This document shows positions 38,488 through 49,346 of a stretch of DNA of 64,000 bases, piece by piece (position 1 is the stretch's first letter; each line of letters opens with the position of its first letter). A program made the translations under genes and the position numbers. Under the pieces are notes generated by a model. That model did not search any database and had not been told where the DNA came from. It saw nothing but the letters and a program-made list of their open reading frames with translations. Origin of the DNA: Gracilaria domingensis (lineage: Eukaryota; Rhodophyta; Florideophyceae; Gracilariales; Gracilariaceae); assembly GCA_022539475.1 (NCBI GenBank), contig VCMS01000112.1, positions 1 through 64,000 on the forward strand. The letters are read 5' to 3'.

Positions 38488-40091
38488 TTTCTGTTTGGTC
38501 TTTCCCGCAACATGACTTGAGTATCCACCGTCGAATCAACAAATCTTTGCTCCGTCTTCTCGGCGTCAAACGCTTAAGAGGCCAAAAGAACGACGCGATA
38601 CGTTCTTTCGTGAGTTGTGTACGGAACCGCTTCTACACTGGCCATCACCTGTCTCCGAACGCCGCACGTGCTCAGCCACATCCAACGTGAGTACAAGTGT
38701 GGACTTGGTTAACATGATCCTTAGATCCTGATCCTTGGATCAAGCTCAATGTTCACAATTTTGCGCCCGTTTGCATGCTTCACTAACCGGGCCTCCTTCG
38801 GAGGCGAATAGGACCAACATATCCAAGTGAAAGATGAGATCCTTTTGCTTCAAACAGTCTGCTTCGGCCCAGCGGGAGTGGTGAGTGTGGCAATAGCGTT
38901 TGTTCAGACGTTGAGATGATTCGTCTTTGCTCTGGAGGCGTGCTTATGATGTGCCTATAGCAGTCTAGACCATGATTCATCGTTATGAGTCCAATGCGTC
39001 AATTGTAGTAACTAGTGTACCTTCGTACAGCAACCTTTATATCCCGTTATGCATCGAGAGGCTGCTGGGCCACCCTGTCCGTGTGAGGGGAAGGAATGTC
39101 ACTTGGGAGCACTTGTTGGAATCGAATATCATCACTGCCTGTTCTTCTCTTTGTCCCATATTGGGAGGTATTGGACCCATGGAGTTGGAACCAACGATGA
39201 TCAACAACAGCGGTCCTTTCCGAACAGCACGTGGCTGTCATTGAAGGGTACACATGCTTTGCACGCGGACTGCTCACTCTGTTGGAATCCTGATCCTAAT
39301 GCACATTTCGCTTCAGCCATCGACCGAATCATAGCCGACGCTGCTAGAGTGAGCGGTAAGGCATTTCATAGTTCAGCTGTCACCCTTCGATACGAAAAGA
39401 CATGGATACTTCACGCGGTCCCCTTATTCCTTCCGGTTTGCATGCCGTTTGAGGAGAGCGCAGTGGCATACCTGATGTTTTAAAAGGAAACATCCCCGTG
39501 CACCAGAAATGCTTTTGAACCATCCGCGAAGCCAAGCTGTTGCGGCAGCGTTTCATGTAGAAAATTCTTACTTCTCTCCGACGCTCCGGTTTGCCACTGC
39601 AAGACCCTTATTCTTCTCATCCTTCGATAATCACGTCCTACCTGGGCATTGAAACTTCAATGTCGAAGATAACGCTCTCAAACTGTAGTACGTTTGCGTA
39701 AAACGTCTCCAAGATTTGTTCCGTACTTGCCGGGAAGAAGTCATAGTTTCAAAGGTTCGTGCACAAGCGGAATCAACACCCGAAGACAGATACGTATTGT
39801 ATGCCGCAGTTTTTGACTAGTGCTAGTATTCATTGCGTGCCGTGATGCGAGAAAACATACCATACATTGACACATTAGGTAATGAAGACAACTCACATGA
39901 TACGGTCTCTGTCATATTTACACGCGACAAAAGAAATAGAAGTTCGTGCTTTCTACTAATTAGGGTGCTTCACTGCTTGCGTTCAGTACGGTGAAATGGA
40001 CATTTCCACGAAGTTTTGTATACTCGGCAAGGTTTCTCGGATGAAAGAGACCTTGGATGCAAAGAGTTTTCGCTACAGCAGGGATATCTTG
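38488..40091. other. Intergenic region with weak ORFs
   Basis: The best frame is 144 codons at 39049-39483, opening with ATG but lacking any recognisable domain; a second frame overlaps it. A cluster of GATCCTT(A/G)GATC repeats lies at about 38719-38746. I see no supported gene. Confidence 0.5.
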
Positions 40092-40760
40092 TTAGTCTTG
40101 AGAATCTTTCTCCACCATTTCGTCTATCCTCGCGAGCTCTTCTTCCTTAATTTCTCTCTGACGGGCCCCAAGCAGTCCCTCTTTTGCGCGCATGAAGTTT
40201 TTCGGAACTTGTTCCCAACCGAAAAAGCTTCCGTCCACATCTTCATCCCAGCTGCTAGAAAATATCCCATAAGTGATACCTACCGTAGCTAAACCGATTG
40301 TACTGAGTGTAGAATACGCTACAACAGCGGGCAGTACCGTGATGTCGTACTTGTACTTGAGCACAAAATACGTCGCAAAGAAAAGAAAGAATATTGTGAA
40401 TGGCACTCCTCCGAACCCAAGGATACGCCGCAACATTCTGTTCGCAACAATTTCGGGTAGCGTTCCTGCATCGGGATCGTACGTGGGTTCAATTATCCCC
40501 TTTCGTTCATATTCTTGTCGAAGAGTAGTCCCACGAGGAACAAATGGCTCTGGAGCGTCAGGAGGAGAAATATTTTCTAGAGAACCGTTTGAGAACTCTG
40601 CCTTTTGCTTGTTTGAATCTTTGGCGCTTTCCTTCTTTGGTTTGGTTCCGAACCCTTTCCCGGTCATGACGAGCGGATGTCTTTCACACGTAGCCCCATT
40701 CGTTTTCTTGGTCAATTGCCGCAATGGCGGCGTTGAGAAAACAAATGCAAACTCTCCCAT
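40092..40760 (-). CDS. PAM68: PAM68-family photosystem II assembly factor (plastid)
   Basis: PAM68 is a thylakoid protein that helps convert early PSII intermediates and inserts chlorophyll-binding subunits. The conserved domain is clear: TLPEIVANRMLRRILGFGGV, two membrane spans (PFTIFFLFFATYFVL and VAYSTLSTIGLATVGITYG), then GIFSSSWDEDVDGSFFGWEQ, the family hallmark SASWDE-x-x-x-GS-x-x-G. The C-terminus is a Glu/Arg helix. From the ATG at 40760 it is 222 aa with an N-terminal MGEFAFVFSTPPLRQL that looks like a plastid transit peptide. An open stretch of 39 codons upstream lacks ATG. It fixes the host as a plastid-bearing eukaryote. Confidence 0.9.
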   Translation of the reverse strand: MGEFAFVFSTPPLRQLTKKTNGATCERHPLVMTGKGFGTKPKKESAKDSNKQKAEFSNGSLENISPPDAPEPFVPRGTTLRQEYERKGIIEPTYDPDAGTLPEIVANRMLRRILGFGGVPFTIFFLFFATYFVLKYKYDITVLPAVVAYSTLSTIGLATVGITYGIFSSSWDEDVDGSFFGWEQVPKNFMRAKEGLLGARQREIKEEELARIDEMVEKDSQD

Positions 40761-41501
40761 ATTGTCAGGACAGGTTGAGGCAAACAGAGGGAGGCGAAGG
40801 CCAGTGATTCGGTCTTTTTCGAAAGAGTCGCCCTTCACAACCTCAAAAAGTGACCTAACGCACGCAGCGCTACGCAACGCAGCTCTTATGATCTTGGCAT
40901 TGATGCGAACAGACTCTTGCCGGAAGATACCAGGTTTATGAACGGCATCTCTGAGGGGAAAATAATGAGAAAAGCTAAGTCCAATGAAAAGGCTGGCATG
41001 GCCAGTCGGAGATCATCACGCTGAACATTCGAATTTCAATCTTTCACAACGACGCTCCGCGAATCGACCAGGTTGTTGATGACGCCAAGTTGGCGTAGCC
41101 GCTACACTGTAGCCCTCTTTTCTATTTTGTTTGTCCCCTTCGTCGCTGTTTGCGTTCCACAGAAGCCCCGTGCTCTCCGAAGATCCTGGAAGGATGCGAG
41201 TGCCATCGCCTCTCAATGCCGCGCTCTCAAGTATGATCTTGGGGCGGTTGCCTAATGCCCACGCACGCATACATGATGATGGGGCGACAAGATAACAGTA
41301 CGTCAATACTTGCGTTGGATTCTGTCATGAAGCCTTGAGCACGCTGCATCTATTACCTGCGATTAACACCACGGAGAGTAACACGGGCGGTCGTGGCAAG
41401 ACTGCTGTGCCAGGAATGGCACTGCATGCCCTGAACACGAGTTGCAGAGCTCTGCACATTAGACAATAGAAGATTACCTGAGTGCAAACTCAGAACCCAA
41501 A
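40761..41501. other. Intergenic region between PAM68 and the TIR-NB-ARC gene
   Basis: Probably the PAM68 promoter plus the 3' region of the TIR gene. No gene is supported. Confidence 0.55.
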
Positions 41502-44258
41502 TCATTCGAGAACGACCTCAAGTTTGTCTACCCTGTTTTGTGAAGCTGTCATCTCCAGCCTAACATTGACTGATACATTCTTCAAGGAAGTTAATTCTGA
41601 GAGTGCCTTTAGCTGCGCACTCACTTGATTCGAGAACACCGCACCCGGCCCGTCTATTACTTGCAATGCACCACCGCCGGTCTGCTGAACCAGCTCTGAA
41701 GAGCTACTTGCCCATGATTTCGGAGCACATCTTTCCATTCTCTTCACAAATTCATGCTTCAGTTCGCTTTGCGCTGATAGTCGCAGCAATTGCTCCTGCA
41801 GGTTAAGCCAAACTTCTTTCTCACTGTTACCACAATCGGAGCTAAATCTGACAGCCTCAGCGATCATTTTCAAGAATACCTCGTGATTTGGATATCGAGT
41901 CCGATGGTAGTATATCACCTCTCTTCCATGCCCCAGGTCTCGTTCTACGCTTAAGTGTCCGCTTTGAATCAGTCGCTTTACAATCCATTGTGGTTGGCAC
42001 AACAGCCAAAGTAGCTCATCAACATACCCTGCGTTGCGAAGAATTCTGCACAAATTTTCTAGCATATAGCCATCGTCATCAGCATTCCACCACGCATAGC
42101 ATGATTTGCCACTCGAATATGTTCTTATGCGCTCGGGGATACTTTCGTCGGTGACATTTCCCTCGTCGTATCGAATCGAATCTCCAAGGAACCGAGACAA
42201 AACCCCTATCTGCGATTGTCCGTGAGATTTTGCTACCGCTAAGGTCCTTCTTTGCGTAAACATGTTTCGTATTTCTGCCTTCGTGCTTCCTTTCAAATGC
42301 ATGCCATGTCTTGTACGCACTTGTATCACATCATGGCCGCTTTTCTTCCGCCTAAAGGTCTGTGTATATCTTGCATCTTTCAAATGATTCGGCACATACC
42401 TGTGGACAAGCATACGAAACAAAGTTTGCATATTGTTTGCCTTTTCGGCTCTGCAGACAGCGATATCCAGGATTAAGTCATGAAGACGAACGAACACGGA
42501 TCCATCAACTCTACTCAAATCCATAAGTGAAGCACGAGAAAACGATTCCACAACGACCATGGTTTCTTGTACGTTTTCTAGGTCCCACAACTTTTGCAGC
42601 ATCACTATCGGAATAGACTGTTGCTTTTGAACCACACACAAAGCCAAAAACCATTCCTTAAACTTTCCACCCACACTTCTCTTCTCCAGCATCTGAAGAG
42701 AAACATCGACACTCTTAGCAAGATATGTATGTACTTTCTCATCTTCCGGATTCGAAAAGAAATCTCTGCAAAGCTCTGACCACGCGTCTTCTTTCTTTTT
42801 CAAGGCACCAAACGAACAAAGTTCTACACAGTTTCCGATGATACCATGCATTAACGGAAGTCCTTGGCACCACGTAAGGAACTTGTGGAAGGCTTTCTTG
42901 TTCTCCCCTTCTAGCTGAGTACCCTTCTCAAACCCGGCGTGCCTCATCAGCATATGCTTCGACAAATCACTGTTCGGCCCCCTTTCTCTGATATCACTGA
43001 TATCAATCATTTCATCTGAAGCTTGTAAAAAGAGCAGCTCTCTGGTTGTGAACACAATTCGGCTGTTCAAGTTTACCATGAGCCCAAGAGCCTTAATTGT
43101 GTTCAAATCGATCCCGTTACCATGCCAGATATCATCTACCAAAAACAAGCATTTCTGCGAGCCAAACCATTTCGAAGCCTCTTTGCATGCCTCTTCAACA
43201 CATTTCGTTGCTCTAATCCTCTTGCCTATTTTCAAACCCCCGGTGTGATCAACAATATCTGCGATTCCATGTATCAAATGTGATATTCCAGCATGCATTC
43301 CAAGTTCAATGCTCAGAATGCCTCCGGGAAACGTGTTCAGGATTTCAGAGTCCTCGGCAAGTCCTCGTAGGACACATGTTTTGCCAACCCCACCAGCTCC
43401 TACAACAGCAACCATTCGGCTCCTGCTTCCACCCAAAACCGCAGCCTTCAGACTCCCCTCTCTTGTTACTAGAGTCTCATAATCCAGAATCAGCCCGCGT
43501 GGATTTGGTGGCACATTGATCCCCGCCACGTACATTTCCTGCTGTGGTGGTTTGAGGTTCACCATTCTTTGACATTCATTCACTGTGCAAACTCCCTGAA
43601 CGCTGTCCAAGATGGGGTCCTTATTTGGTACCGCTGGACAAACTTCTTCAACCAAGCCAATTTTCTGAACCCTTTCGGCAATCCCCTTTTCAACTATTCT
43701 GATAAACGAATCTCTGGTGGATACCATGTTCGGACGGTTGGAGTTATCGGCGCCCACATCGTTCTCAATGCCCCATATAGTGGCAGCAATGTCCAATGCA
43801 TGTTTGACATCTTCAAACGACATGACACCATCCCATGCACGTTGAAACAATCCGTTCTTCCCAAACATATCGCTGTATTTCCGGAACATTTTCGGATCGC
43901 GACATTCGCCGGTGGTTATGCGGTAATACACAGGTATGAGGAGTGGAAGAGTGTCTCCGGCGTCTTTGGCGCGGTCAAAGCGACGCACGAATTCCACAAG
44001 TTCACGCATGGTCCATTCCTTAGCAACAAACTCTGGGCTGAGGATGAAAACGCCAACGGGCGCCATTCTCATGGCCTCAATCATCACATCCGGGCAGTCA
44101 TCCCCATACTCGAAAGAGCTAACGTCGAAAAATACGGAAAGATGTCGCTGACATAGGCGGTGGTACAGCGGACGAGCGATGGTTTCTTTGTCTTCACCAG
44201 CATGGCTCAGAAAAATGTGATACCGAGATGTCTTCGAGGAAGATGCGTTTCGAGACAT
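41502..44258 (-). CDS. TIR-NB-ARC STAND protein, 918 aa
   Basis: A single intact exon encodes a TIR domain, an NB-ARC ATPase and a helical tail. TIR (about 12-150): HIFLSHAGEDKETIARPLY, then SPEFVAKEWTMREL, in which Glu86 occupies the NADase catalytic position of plant and SARM1 TIRs. NB-ARC: P-loop VVGAGGVGKT (285-294), Walker B LFLVDDIW (371-378), RNBS-B SRIVFTTRE (399-407), GLPL (466-469) and an MHD-like RLHDLILDIA (591-600). The region about 690-800 (GYMLENLCRILRNAGYVDEL, LLCQPQWIVKRL) resembles the APAF1 helical domain that normally precedes WD40 repeats, but neither WD40 nor LRR repeats follow. It should be an NAD-cleaving cell-death or immune sensor; the ligand-sensing module is unclear. 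All core motifs appear functional. Confidence 0.92.
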   Translation of the reverse strand: MSRNASSSKTSRYHIFLSHAGEDKETIARPLYHRLCQRHLSVFFDVSSFEYGDDCPDVMIEAMRMAPVGVFILSPEFVAKEWTMRELVEFVRRFDRAKDAGDTLPLLIPVYYRITTGECRDPKMFRKYSDMFGKNGLFQRAWDGVMSFEDVKHALDIAATIWGIENDVGADNSNRPNMVSTRDSFIRIVEKGIAERVQKIGLVEEVCPAVPNKDPILDSVQGVCTVNECQRMVNLKPPQQEMYVAGINVPPNPRGLILDYETLVTREGSLKAAVLGGSRSRMVAVVGAGGVGKTCVLRGLAEDSEILNTFPGGILSIELGMHAGISHLIHGIADIVDHTGGLKIGKRIRATKCVEEACKEASKWFGSQKCLFLVDDIWHGNGIDLNTIKALGLMVNLNSRIVFTTRELLFLQASDEMIDISDIRERGPNSDLSKHMLMRHAGFEKGTQLEGENKKAFHKFLTWCQGLPLMHGIIGNCVELCSFGALKKKEDAWSELCRDFFSNPEDEKVHTYLAKSVDVSLQMLEKRSVGGKFKEWFLALCVVQKQQSIPIVMLQKLWDLENVQETMVVVESFSRASLMDLSRVDGSVFVRLHDLILDIAVCRAEKANNMQTLFRMLVHRYVPNHLKDARYTQTFRRKKSGHDVIQVRTRHGMHLKGSTKAEIRNMFTQRRTLAVAKSHGQSQIGVLSRFLGDSIRYDEGNVTDESIPERIRTYSSGKSCYAWWNADDDGYMLENLCRILRNAGYVDELLWLLCQPQWIVKRLIQSGHLSVERDLGHGREVIYYHRTRYPNHEVFLKMIAEAVRFSSDCGNSEKEVWLNLQEQLLRLSAQSELKHEFVKRMERCAPKSWASSSSELVQQTGGGALQVIDGPGAVFSNQVSAQLKALSELTSLKNVSVNVRLEMTASQNRVDKLEVVLE

Positions 44259-44720
44259 AGTGTTAAGAATGAGCGCCTAGCATCGGCCACACGGTCAGGG
44301 TGGAATGTTAGTGCATAGCCTGTGGCAAGCTTAGTGACATGGAGAACGAATGGATTATGGCACGAAAGCAGGGACCAAACGCAGCGGTACGGGTATCTAG
44401 CGGCTTCAACGCAAGTTATTCCCTGGAATTGTCAGAGCCATCTCAGGTGCGACGCCATTGCTCTTGAAGTATAGTCGGTACCGTCGTGGTAAATGGTTAG
44501 CCCTCCTCACGACATCCAGACAAGAGGCCATATCGACGCGGCAACGTGCCGAAGCTGACGTCATCTCTAAAGGCCGTGGCACCGATAACTGGTGTCGAAC
44601 AGAGATACAATACATTTTTCGAGGTGGTACAGTAGTATCTATGAGGCTAACGCGAAGTAATTGATTTTCACGAAAACTGCTTTCTTGAAGCTTCTGGATC
44701 AAGTTGTGGAAAGGCGAAGG

Positions 44721-45204
44721 ATCTCTCTCTCTCTCTCTCTCGCGTGGTCAACGCTTGTTAAGACAGGGCCTTTTATGGAAACGGTGGAGCTACCCCTGGG
44801 TAAGTCTGCTCCTACGCGTGGGTTTGCTCAAGACCCAACGACCTATTATACGAACGAACGGGACCTTTATTTAAGGGTATTTACCTATTATACCTCTACA
44901 TCGCAACCACTGACCACAACAAAGTGGCCGTACTTACACTTACTGGACTACGATGAGAAATATTTGATATCTTAGGTGTTTCCGACCGCGGGCGTTTTGC
45001 TACCGACGCTTATCGCCTTCTTCCTCCCACTACTCTCTTCATTCACCTCTTGAGACCGTCGGCAGTGGAGTACACCACGACAAGGCGCTCCGCATGTACC
45101 ACATTGGCCACTCAAGAAACCATGAGCGACGTTCTTTCCACCCGATCCTCATATCATGGGCGAAACCAGGCGCAAGAACCAGTCCGTAGCCTTTCACCGT
45201 AATC
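44721..45204 (-). repeat. Dispersed repeat family, copy 1 (SINE-like)
   Basis: It runs from a (CT)n tract to TTTCACCGTAATC and is about 90% alike to copy 2 at 56589-56990; diverged copies lie at 59240-59535 and 60078-60290. Read on the minus strand, part of it resembles a tRNA-derived head (TAGTCCAGTAAGTG as box A; the third copy reads TAGCTCAGTGAG) with (GA)n at its 3' end, which is SINE-like; the additional 260 bp before that head are unexplained. Compared with copy 2 it has an extra 42 bp bounded by ACCTATTATA repeats. Confidence 0.75.
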
Positions 45205-46460
45205 CAACCCTAGTGTAGTCCGTCCGAGAAACCCCTGGAAAAAACCCCTTCCAGCGCCCCGTTGGAGCTCTTCCTTCAGAGGGAAAAATTCAAGGAAACG
45301 GCGGTAGGACCTCACCCAATGGAACTTTGGGCGCATCTGTTCCAGTCTACTTCGTCGCCCACATTTTCTCGGCATCAGACGCTGTATCCATTCGTTCGTG
45401 GAATGCTGAGACCATGTTCATCGCAGATTGGAAGTTTTGGACAAGACGTTACTCGCTTCGTACCGCCGGGAGAAGATATGGACAGCCCTTTAAAGCTTGA
45501 ATATCGTCGAGGCTGAGGTAGAGGTTCGCGCGCAGTACGCGCTTGTGAAATCGCACAAGGTTACTGCTTCTCTTCTCAGGACGTCATCAACCAATGATAT
45601 TATAAAGTCAGCTTCTTTCATATCGTTAGCAATGCTGTCGTCCTTGAAGTCTCCCACGAATCTTCTGTAGCTATCCAGCAACTCTTGGAAACAGGCTAGC
45701 ATCAAATACGTGTTCAACAATAATCGAGAAACATATCGTGTGCCGCTATTCGTGGTTGTTCCAGGTGGTGCGAAACACTTTAGTGATATGTGAGCAGAAC
45801 AGCAGAATGCCGACAGTGGTGGAGCCGACGTGAAAGAGAATGTTTCAAGGGCTGGGAATGTCTTAAGTGAAGGTAATGCCTGATGGAACAGCGGAACTGA
45901 AAGAGTTGAGGTTATCGGGCGGGACAGATTGACTACAAGCTACCTATTCTCTCTTTTGTATCACTCTTGAGAGTCATTATGAAATGATGCACGTATAACG
46001 CAATCAAATCGAAATATGGATCTGTGATGCCAGGATAGCTTTGATTCATTCTGTAGTTTCATGTCGCCCAACATGGACCTCAATGGCAGTCCAATCTGCA
46101 GTCATCATGACGATAGTCTAGCTAGGCAGTTCAAGGGTTCAAATCTGGGGTGCAGCTTCTTGAAGAGTCTCAAGCTGGTGCGTAAAGCAAGAATACAAGA
46201 CTGTCATACGCAGCACTTGTTAACGGTTTTCGATGCTTTTTCTCTTCGACTCCCATTATTGGCGAATGTCTGGGATAGAATGGTGGATTTATGCATTGCT
46301 TTAGAATCGCCAAATTGGCGCCGTTGATGATTTGAGAAGACGTCTTACCAAACTCATCAACGGCTTCCCTTCAATCGACTCTTTGCATGTTCCGGACGTC
46401 GCGCCGCCTCTATCTTAGAATGTTGATTGAGAAACCTCTCGGGGTTGGCTCCGCGATGAG

Positions 46461-46643
46461 ATGCGTGCACTCGCAGCCAGCCGCGAAGGTATCTATAAGA
46501 TGTATCCCGAGTGTATCAGCCAATCATTTTTATCGAAACGCGATTTTGACTGTCTTCCGGACACACCGACATCCAACCAAAAGATTGATCCACCGGTGCC
46601 GTACAAACCCTTTCCGGAGGATCAAGGTTTTGGTCCGGCGTAA
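46461..46643 (+). CDS. Possible small C-terminal exon, unassigned
   Basis: The frame from EMRALAASREGIYKMYPE to PYKPFPEDQGFGPA has coding-like composition and a clean stop, unlike neighbouring frames. Upstream, another stretch in the same frame (DDLRRRLTKLINGF, from about 46326) is cut off by stops, so an intron may lie between. I cannot identify the product. It ends 178 bp before the GRP94 start. Confidence 0.25.
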   Translation: MRALAASREGIYKMYPECISQSFLSKRDFDCLPDTPTSNQKIDPPVPYKPFPEDQGFGPA

Positions 46644-46820
46644 GCAAGACTGCACTGGATTCATCACTTAAACGCTCGCCATCATCGCGGAGCGAACGAA
46701 AGTTTACTACGCTTCCCCGCGCTCACACACATTCTTTAGTTCCGAAATCCTCCAGTTATTGGCGATCTGTAGCCCTCTAACTCCAATTCCTCTGGAGTGA
46801 TTGTTTGTCGTCTACTCAAA

Positions 46821-49346
46821 ATGGCGTCTTCAGTCTTCTTCCTCTCTGTTCTGCTGCTCACTCTGTTCTCTGTATCTCTTGCTGACTCTACCATCAACGT
46901 CGGAAACGTGGAATCGGCAAAAGTGCAAGGCGATTCGCTTTCTGATCACCCAAATGCTGAGAAGTTTGAGTTCCAGGCTGAGGTCAACCGCCTGATGGAT
47001 ATCATCATCAATTCTCTCTACTCGAATCGGGATGTATTCCTTCGCGAACTCATCTCCAATGCGTCTGATGCTCTGGACAAGATTCGCTTCCTTGCCTTGT
47101 CTAACCCCAAACTGCTAGGTGAGGGCGATGCGGCAAGCCTGGAAATTAAGGTGCGGGCTGATAAGGATGCTGGCATTTTGGAGATTATCGATTCTGGCGT
47201 TGGAATGACCAAGGATGATCTCATCAAGAATCTGGGAACTATCGCGAAAAGTGGCACCAATGCCTTTCTGCAGAAGGCAGCTGAGGCGAAAGATACTTCC
47301 AATCTCATTGGACAGTTTGGAGTGGGATTTTATTCGGCTTACCTCGTTGCTGATCGTGTCACAGTTACGACCAAGCACAATGATGATAAACAGTATGTTT
47401 GGGAAAGCGGAGCCGAGCAAACGTTCACTATATATGAAGATAAAGACGGTGAACCATTGCCAAGAGGGACAAAGCTTACCTTGCACCTTAAGGAAGATGC
47501 TCAGGAGTTCTTAGAAGAATTTAAGCTCAAGGATCTTATCACTCGCTATTCTCAATTTATCAACTTCCCAATCTACCTCGAGACAACTGAAGAGATTGAA
47601 GTGGAGCTGAAGGACGAAGATGAAACTAGTGGCGAAGACAAGGAGGAGGAGGAACCTAAATCAGACGATGATGATAAGGCTGAGGATGCGGAGAAAGAGG
47701 AAACTGTTGAAGATAAGGAAGAATCTGAAGCTGATGACGAGGACATTACAGTGTCTGACGGTGATGCTGATGAAGAGAAGAAGCCGAAGACCAAGACGGA
47801 ACAGAAGAAGTCATGGACTCTGGTTAACGAGAACAAGCCGATCTGGACTCGCGATCCGAGTGATATTTCCGAAGAGGAGTATACTACGTTCTATGAGGGT
47901 ATCGCCAAGTTGCCAGGCAAGCCCTTGGCTCGCTCTCACTTTAAAGGAGAGGGTGATGTTGAGTTCAAGAGCATCCTTTACATTCCCGACAAACCACCGG
48001 TTGGGCTCTACAGCGGTAACAACGAGGAAGAGAAAGATGCCATCAAGCTGTACGTCAGACGTGTGCTTGTGACGGACAAGTTTGAATACGCCCTTCTTCC
48101 TAGGTTCCTTGGTTTCCTAATTGGCATTGTGGACAGTGACGATATTCCCATTAACGTCTCCAGAGAGATGCTTCAGCAGAGTAAGACGCTCGATATAATC
48201 AAGAGAAAACTCGTTCGTAAAGCTCTTGAGATGATCCGTTCGCTAATGAAGCAAGACGAAGAGGCGATTGAGAAGGATAAGGAAGAGGACAAAGATGAAG
48301 AAGATGACGAAAAGAAGATGAAGCCCAAGAGCAAGTACATTGACTTCTGGAACAAGTATGGCAAGAGTATTAAGCTCGGTGTTATTGAGGACTCGTCGAA
48401 CAGAGCGCGCATTGCGAAACTGTTGCGCTTCCGTACATCTAAGACTAACAATGACGACCCGTACGACTGGGCTTCTCTTGATGACTACATGTCAAGAATG
48501 AAAGAAGATCAGGATCAGATCTATTACCACTCTGGTTCCGATTTGGCTTCGGTACAGGAAAGCCCCTTCCTTGAGAAGCTATTGAAGAAGGGTTATGAGG
48601 TTGTGTACCTTACTGAGCCAATTGATGAGCACATGATCATGAACTTGCCAGATTACGAAGGCACCAAGTTCATGTCCATATCCAAGGACAATTTCAAGTT
48701 CGGGGAAAAGGATCAGGAGGAGGAGAAGGCGAAGAACAAGGCGCTGAAGAAGAAGTTCAAGCCGCTCACGAAGTTCCTGAAGGAGAAACTGGGAGACAAG
48801 GTATCGAAGGTCAAGATGTCAACTCGACTGAGCCAAAGCGTTTGCGTTCTGTCTACGGGTCAGTTTGGATACTCTGCACGAATGGAAATCATCATGAAAG
48901 CACAGGCGTTTGCTGACCCTGATTCGTTTTCATACATGACTCCGAAGGCTAAGATCATGGAGCTTAACCCACATCATCCCATTGTGAAGGAAATGCTGGC
49001 CTTGGTGGAAGACGGGGGCGAGGAAGAACGCGCAGCGGAGCTGGGCCACCTGGTGTATGATACCGCATTGGTCTCATCGGGATACCTGATGCAAGACAAC
49101 ATAGACTTCGCGAAGAGAATGTACAAGTGGATCGGGGAGAGCGTTGGTGTGGACGCCAATGCACCTGTCGAAGAGGAGTACCCGGAGGAAGAGGAGGTCG
49201 ATGGCGATGAAGCCACAGATAAGAAAGCAACAGAAGACGGTGAGGACGATGATGAGGACGATGCTTTCGCGGGCTTCAACCCGGAAGAGTTTAATTTTGA
49301 CGATTTGTCGAAAGAGGAGGAGGACAATGAAAAGGATGAGTTGTAG
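46821..49346 (+). CDS. HSP90B1: GRP94/endoplasmin, ER-resident HSP90
   Basis: An ATP-driven chaperone of the ER lumen. The signal peptide is SSVFFLSVLLLTLFSVSLAD (residues 3-22). The N-terminal ATPase domain shows NRDVFLRELISNASDALDKI, the DSGVGM ATP-binding motif and IGQFGVGFYSAYLVADRV. A long acidic linker of Asp/Glu runs from about residue 250 to 325. The middle domain has GVVDSDD-like IGIVDSDDIPINVSREMLQQ with the conserved catalytic-loop Arg in SREMLQ. The C-terminal dimerisation domain is followed by an acidic tail ending KDEL, the ER retrieval signal. 841 aa, close to animal and plant GRP94. First ATG is in good context (AAAATGG). Confidence 0.97.
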   Translation: MASSVFFLSVLLLTLFSVSLADSTINVGNVESAKVQGDSLSDHPNAEKFEFQAEVNRLMDIIINSLYSNRDVFLRELISNASDALDKIRFLALSNPKLLGEGDAASLEIKVRADKDAGILEIIDSGVGMTKDDLIKNLGTIAKSGTNAFLQKAAEAKDTSNLIGQFGVGFYSAYLVADRVTVTTKHNDDKQYVWESGAEQTFTIYEDKDGEPLPRGTKLTLHLKEDAQEFLEEFKLKDLITRYSQFINFPIYLETTEEIEVELKDEDETSGEDKEEEEPKSDDDDKAEDAEKEETVEDKEESEADDEDITVSDGDADEEKKPKTKTEQKKSWTLVNENKPIWTRDPSDISEEEYTTFYEGIAKLPGKPLARSHFKGEGDVEFKSILYIPDKPPVGLYSGNNEEEKDAIKLYVRRVLVTDKFEYALLPRFLGFLIGIVDSDDIPINVSREMLQQSKTLDIIKRKLVRKALEMIRSLMKQDEEAIEKDKEEDKDEEDDEKKMKPKSKYIDFWNKYGKSIKLGVIEDSSNRARIAKLLRFRTSKTNNDDPYDWASLDDYMSRMKEDQDQIYYHSGSDLASVQESPFLEKLLKKGYEVVYLTEPIDEHMIMNLPDYEGTKFMSISKDNFKFGEKDQEEEKAKNKALKKKFKPLTKFLKEKLGDKVSKVKMSTRLSQSVCVLSTGQFGYSARMEIIMKAQAFADPDSFSYMTPKAKIMELNPHHPIVKEMLALVEDGGEEERAAELGHLVYDTALVSSGYLMQDNIDFAKRMYKWIGESVGVDANAPVEEEYPEEEEVDGDEATDKKATEDGEDDDEDDAFAGFNPEEFNFDDLSKEEEDNEKDEL

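Larger units (their letters stand above)
44259..46820. other. Repeat-bearing intergenic region
   Basis: It carries copy 1 of the dispersed repeat (44721-45204). Apart from a possible small exon near 46461-46643, the frames are short and unsupported. The right end is the GRP94 promoter. Confidence 0.55.

Noticed and set aside
46121-46160. GGGTTCAAATCTGGGG resembling a tRNA box B
   Set aside because: No box A at the right distance and no T-arm partner.
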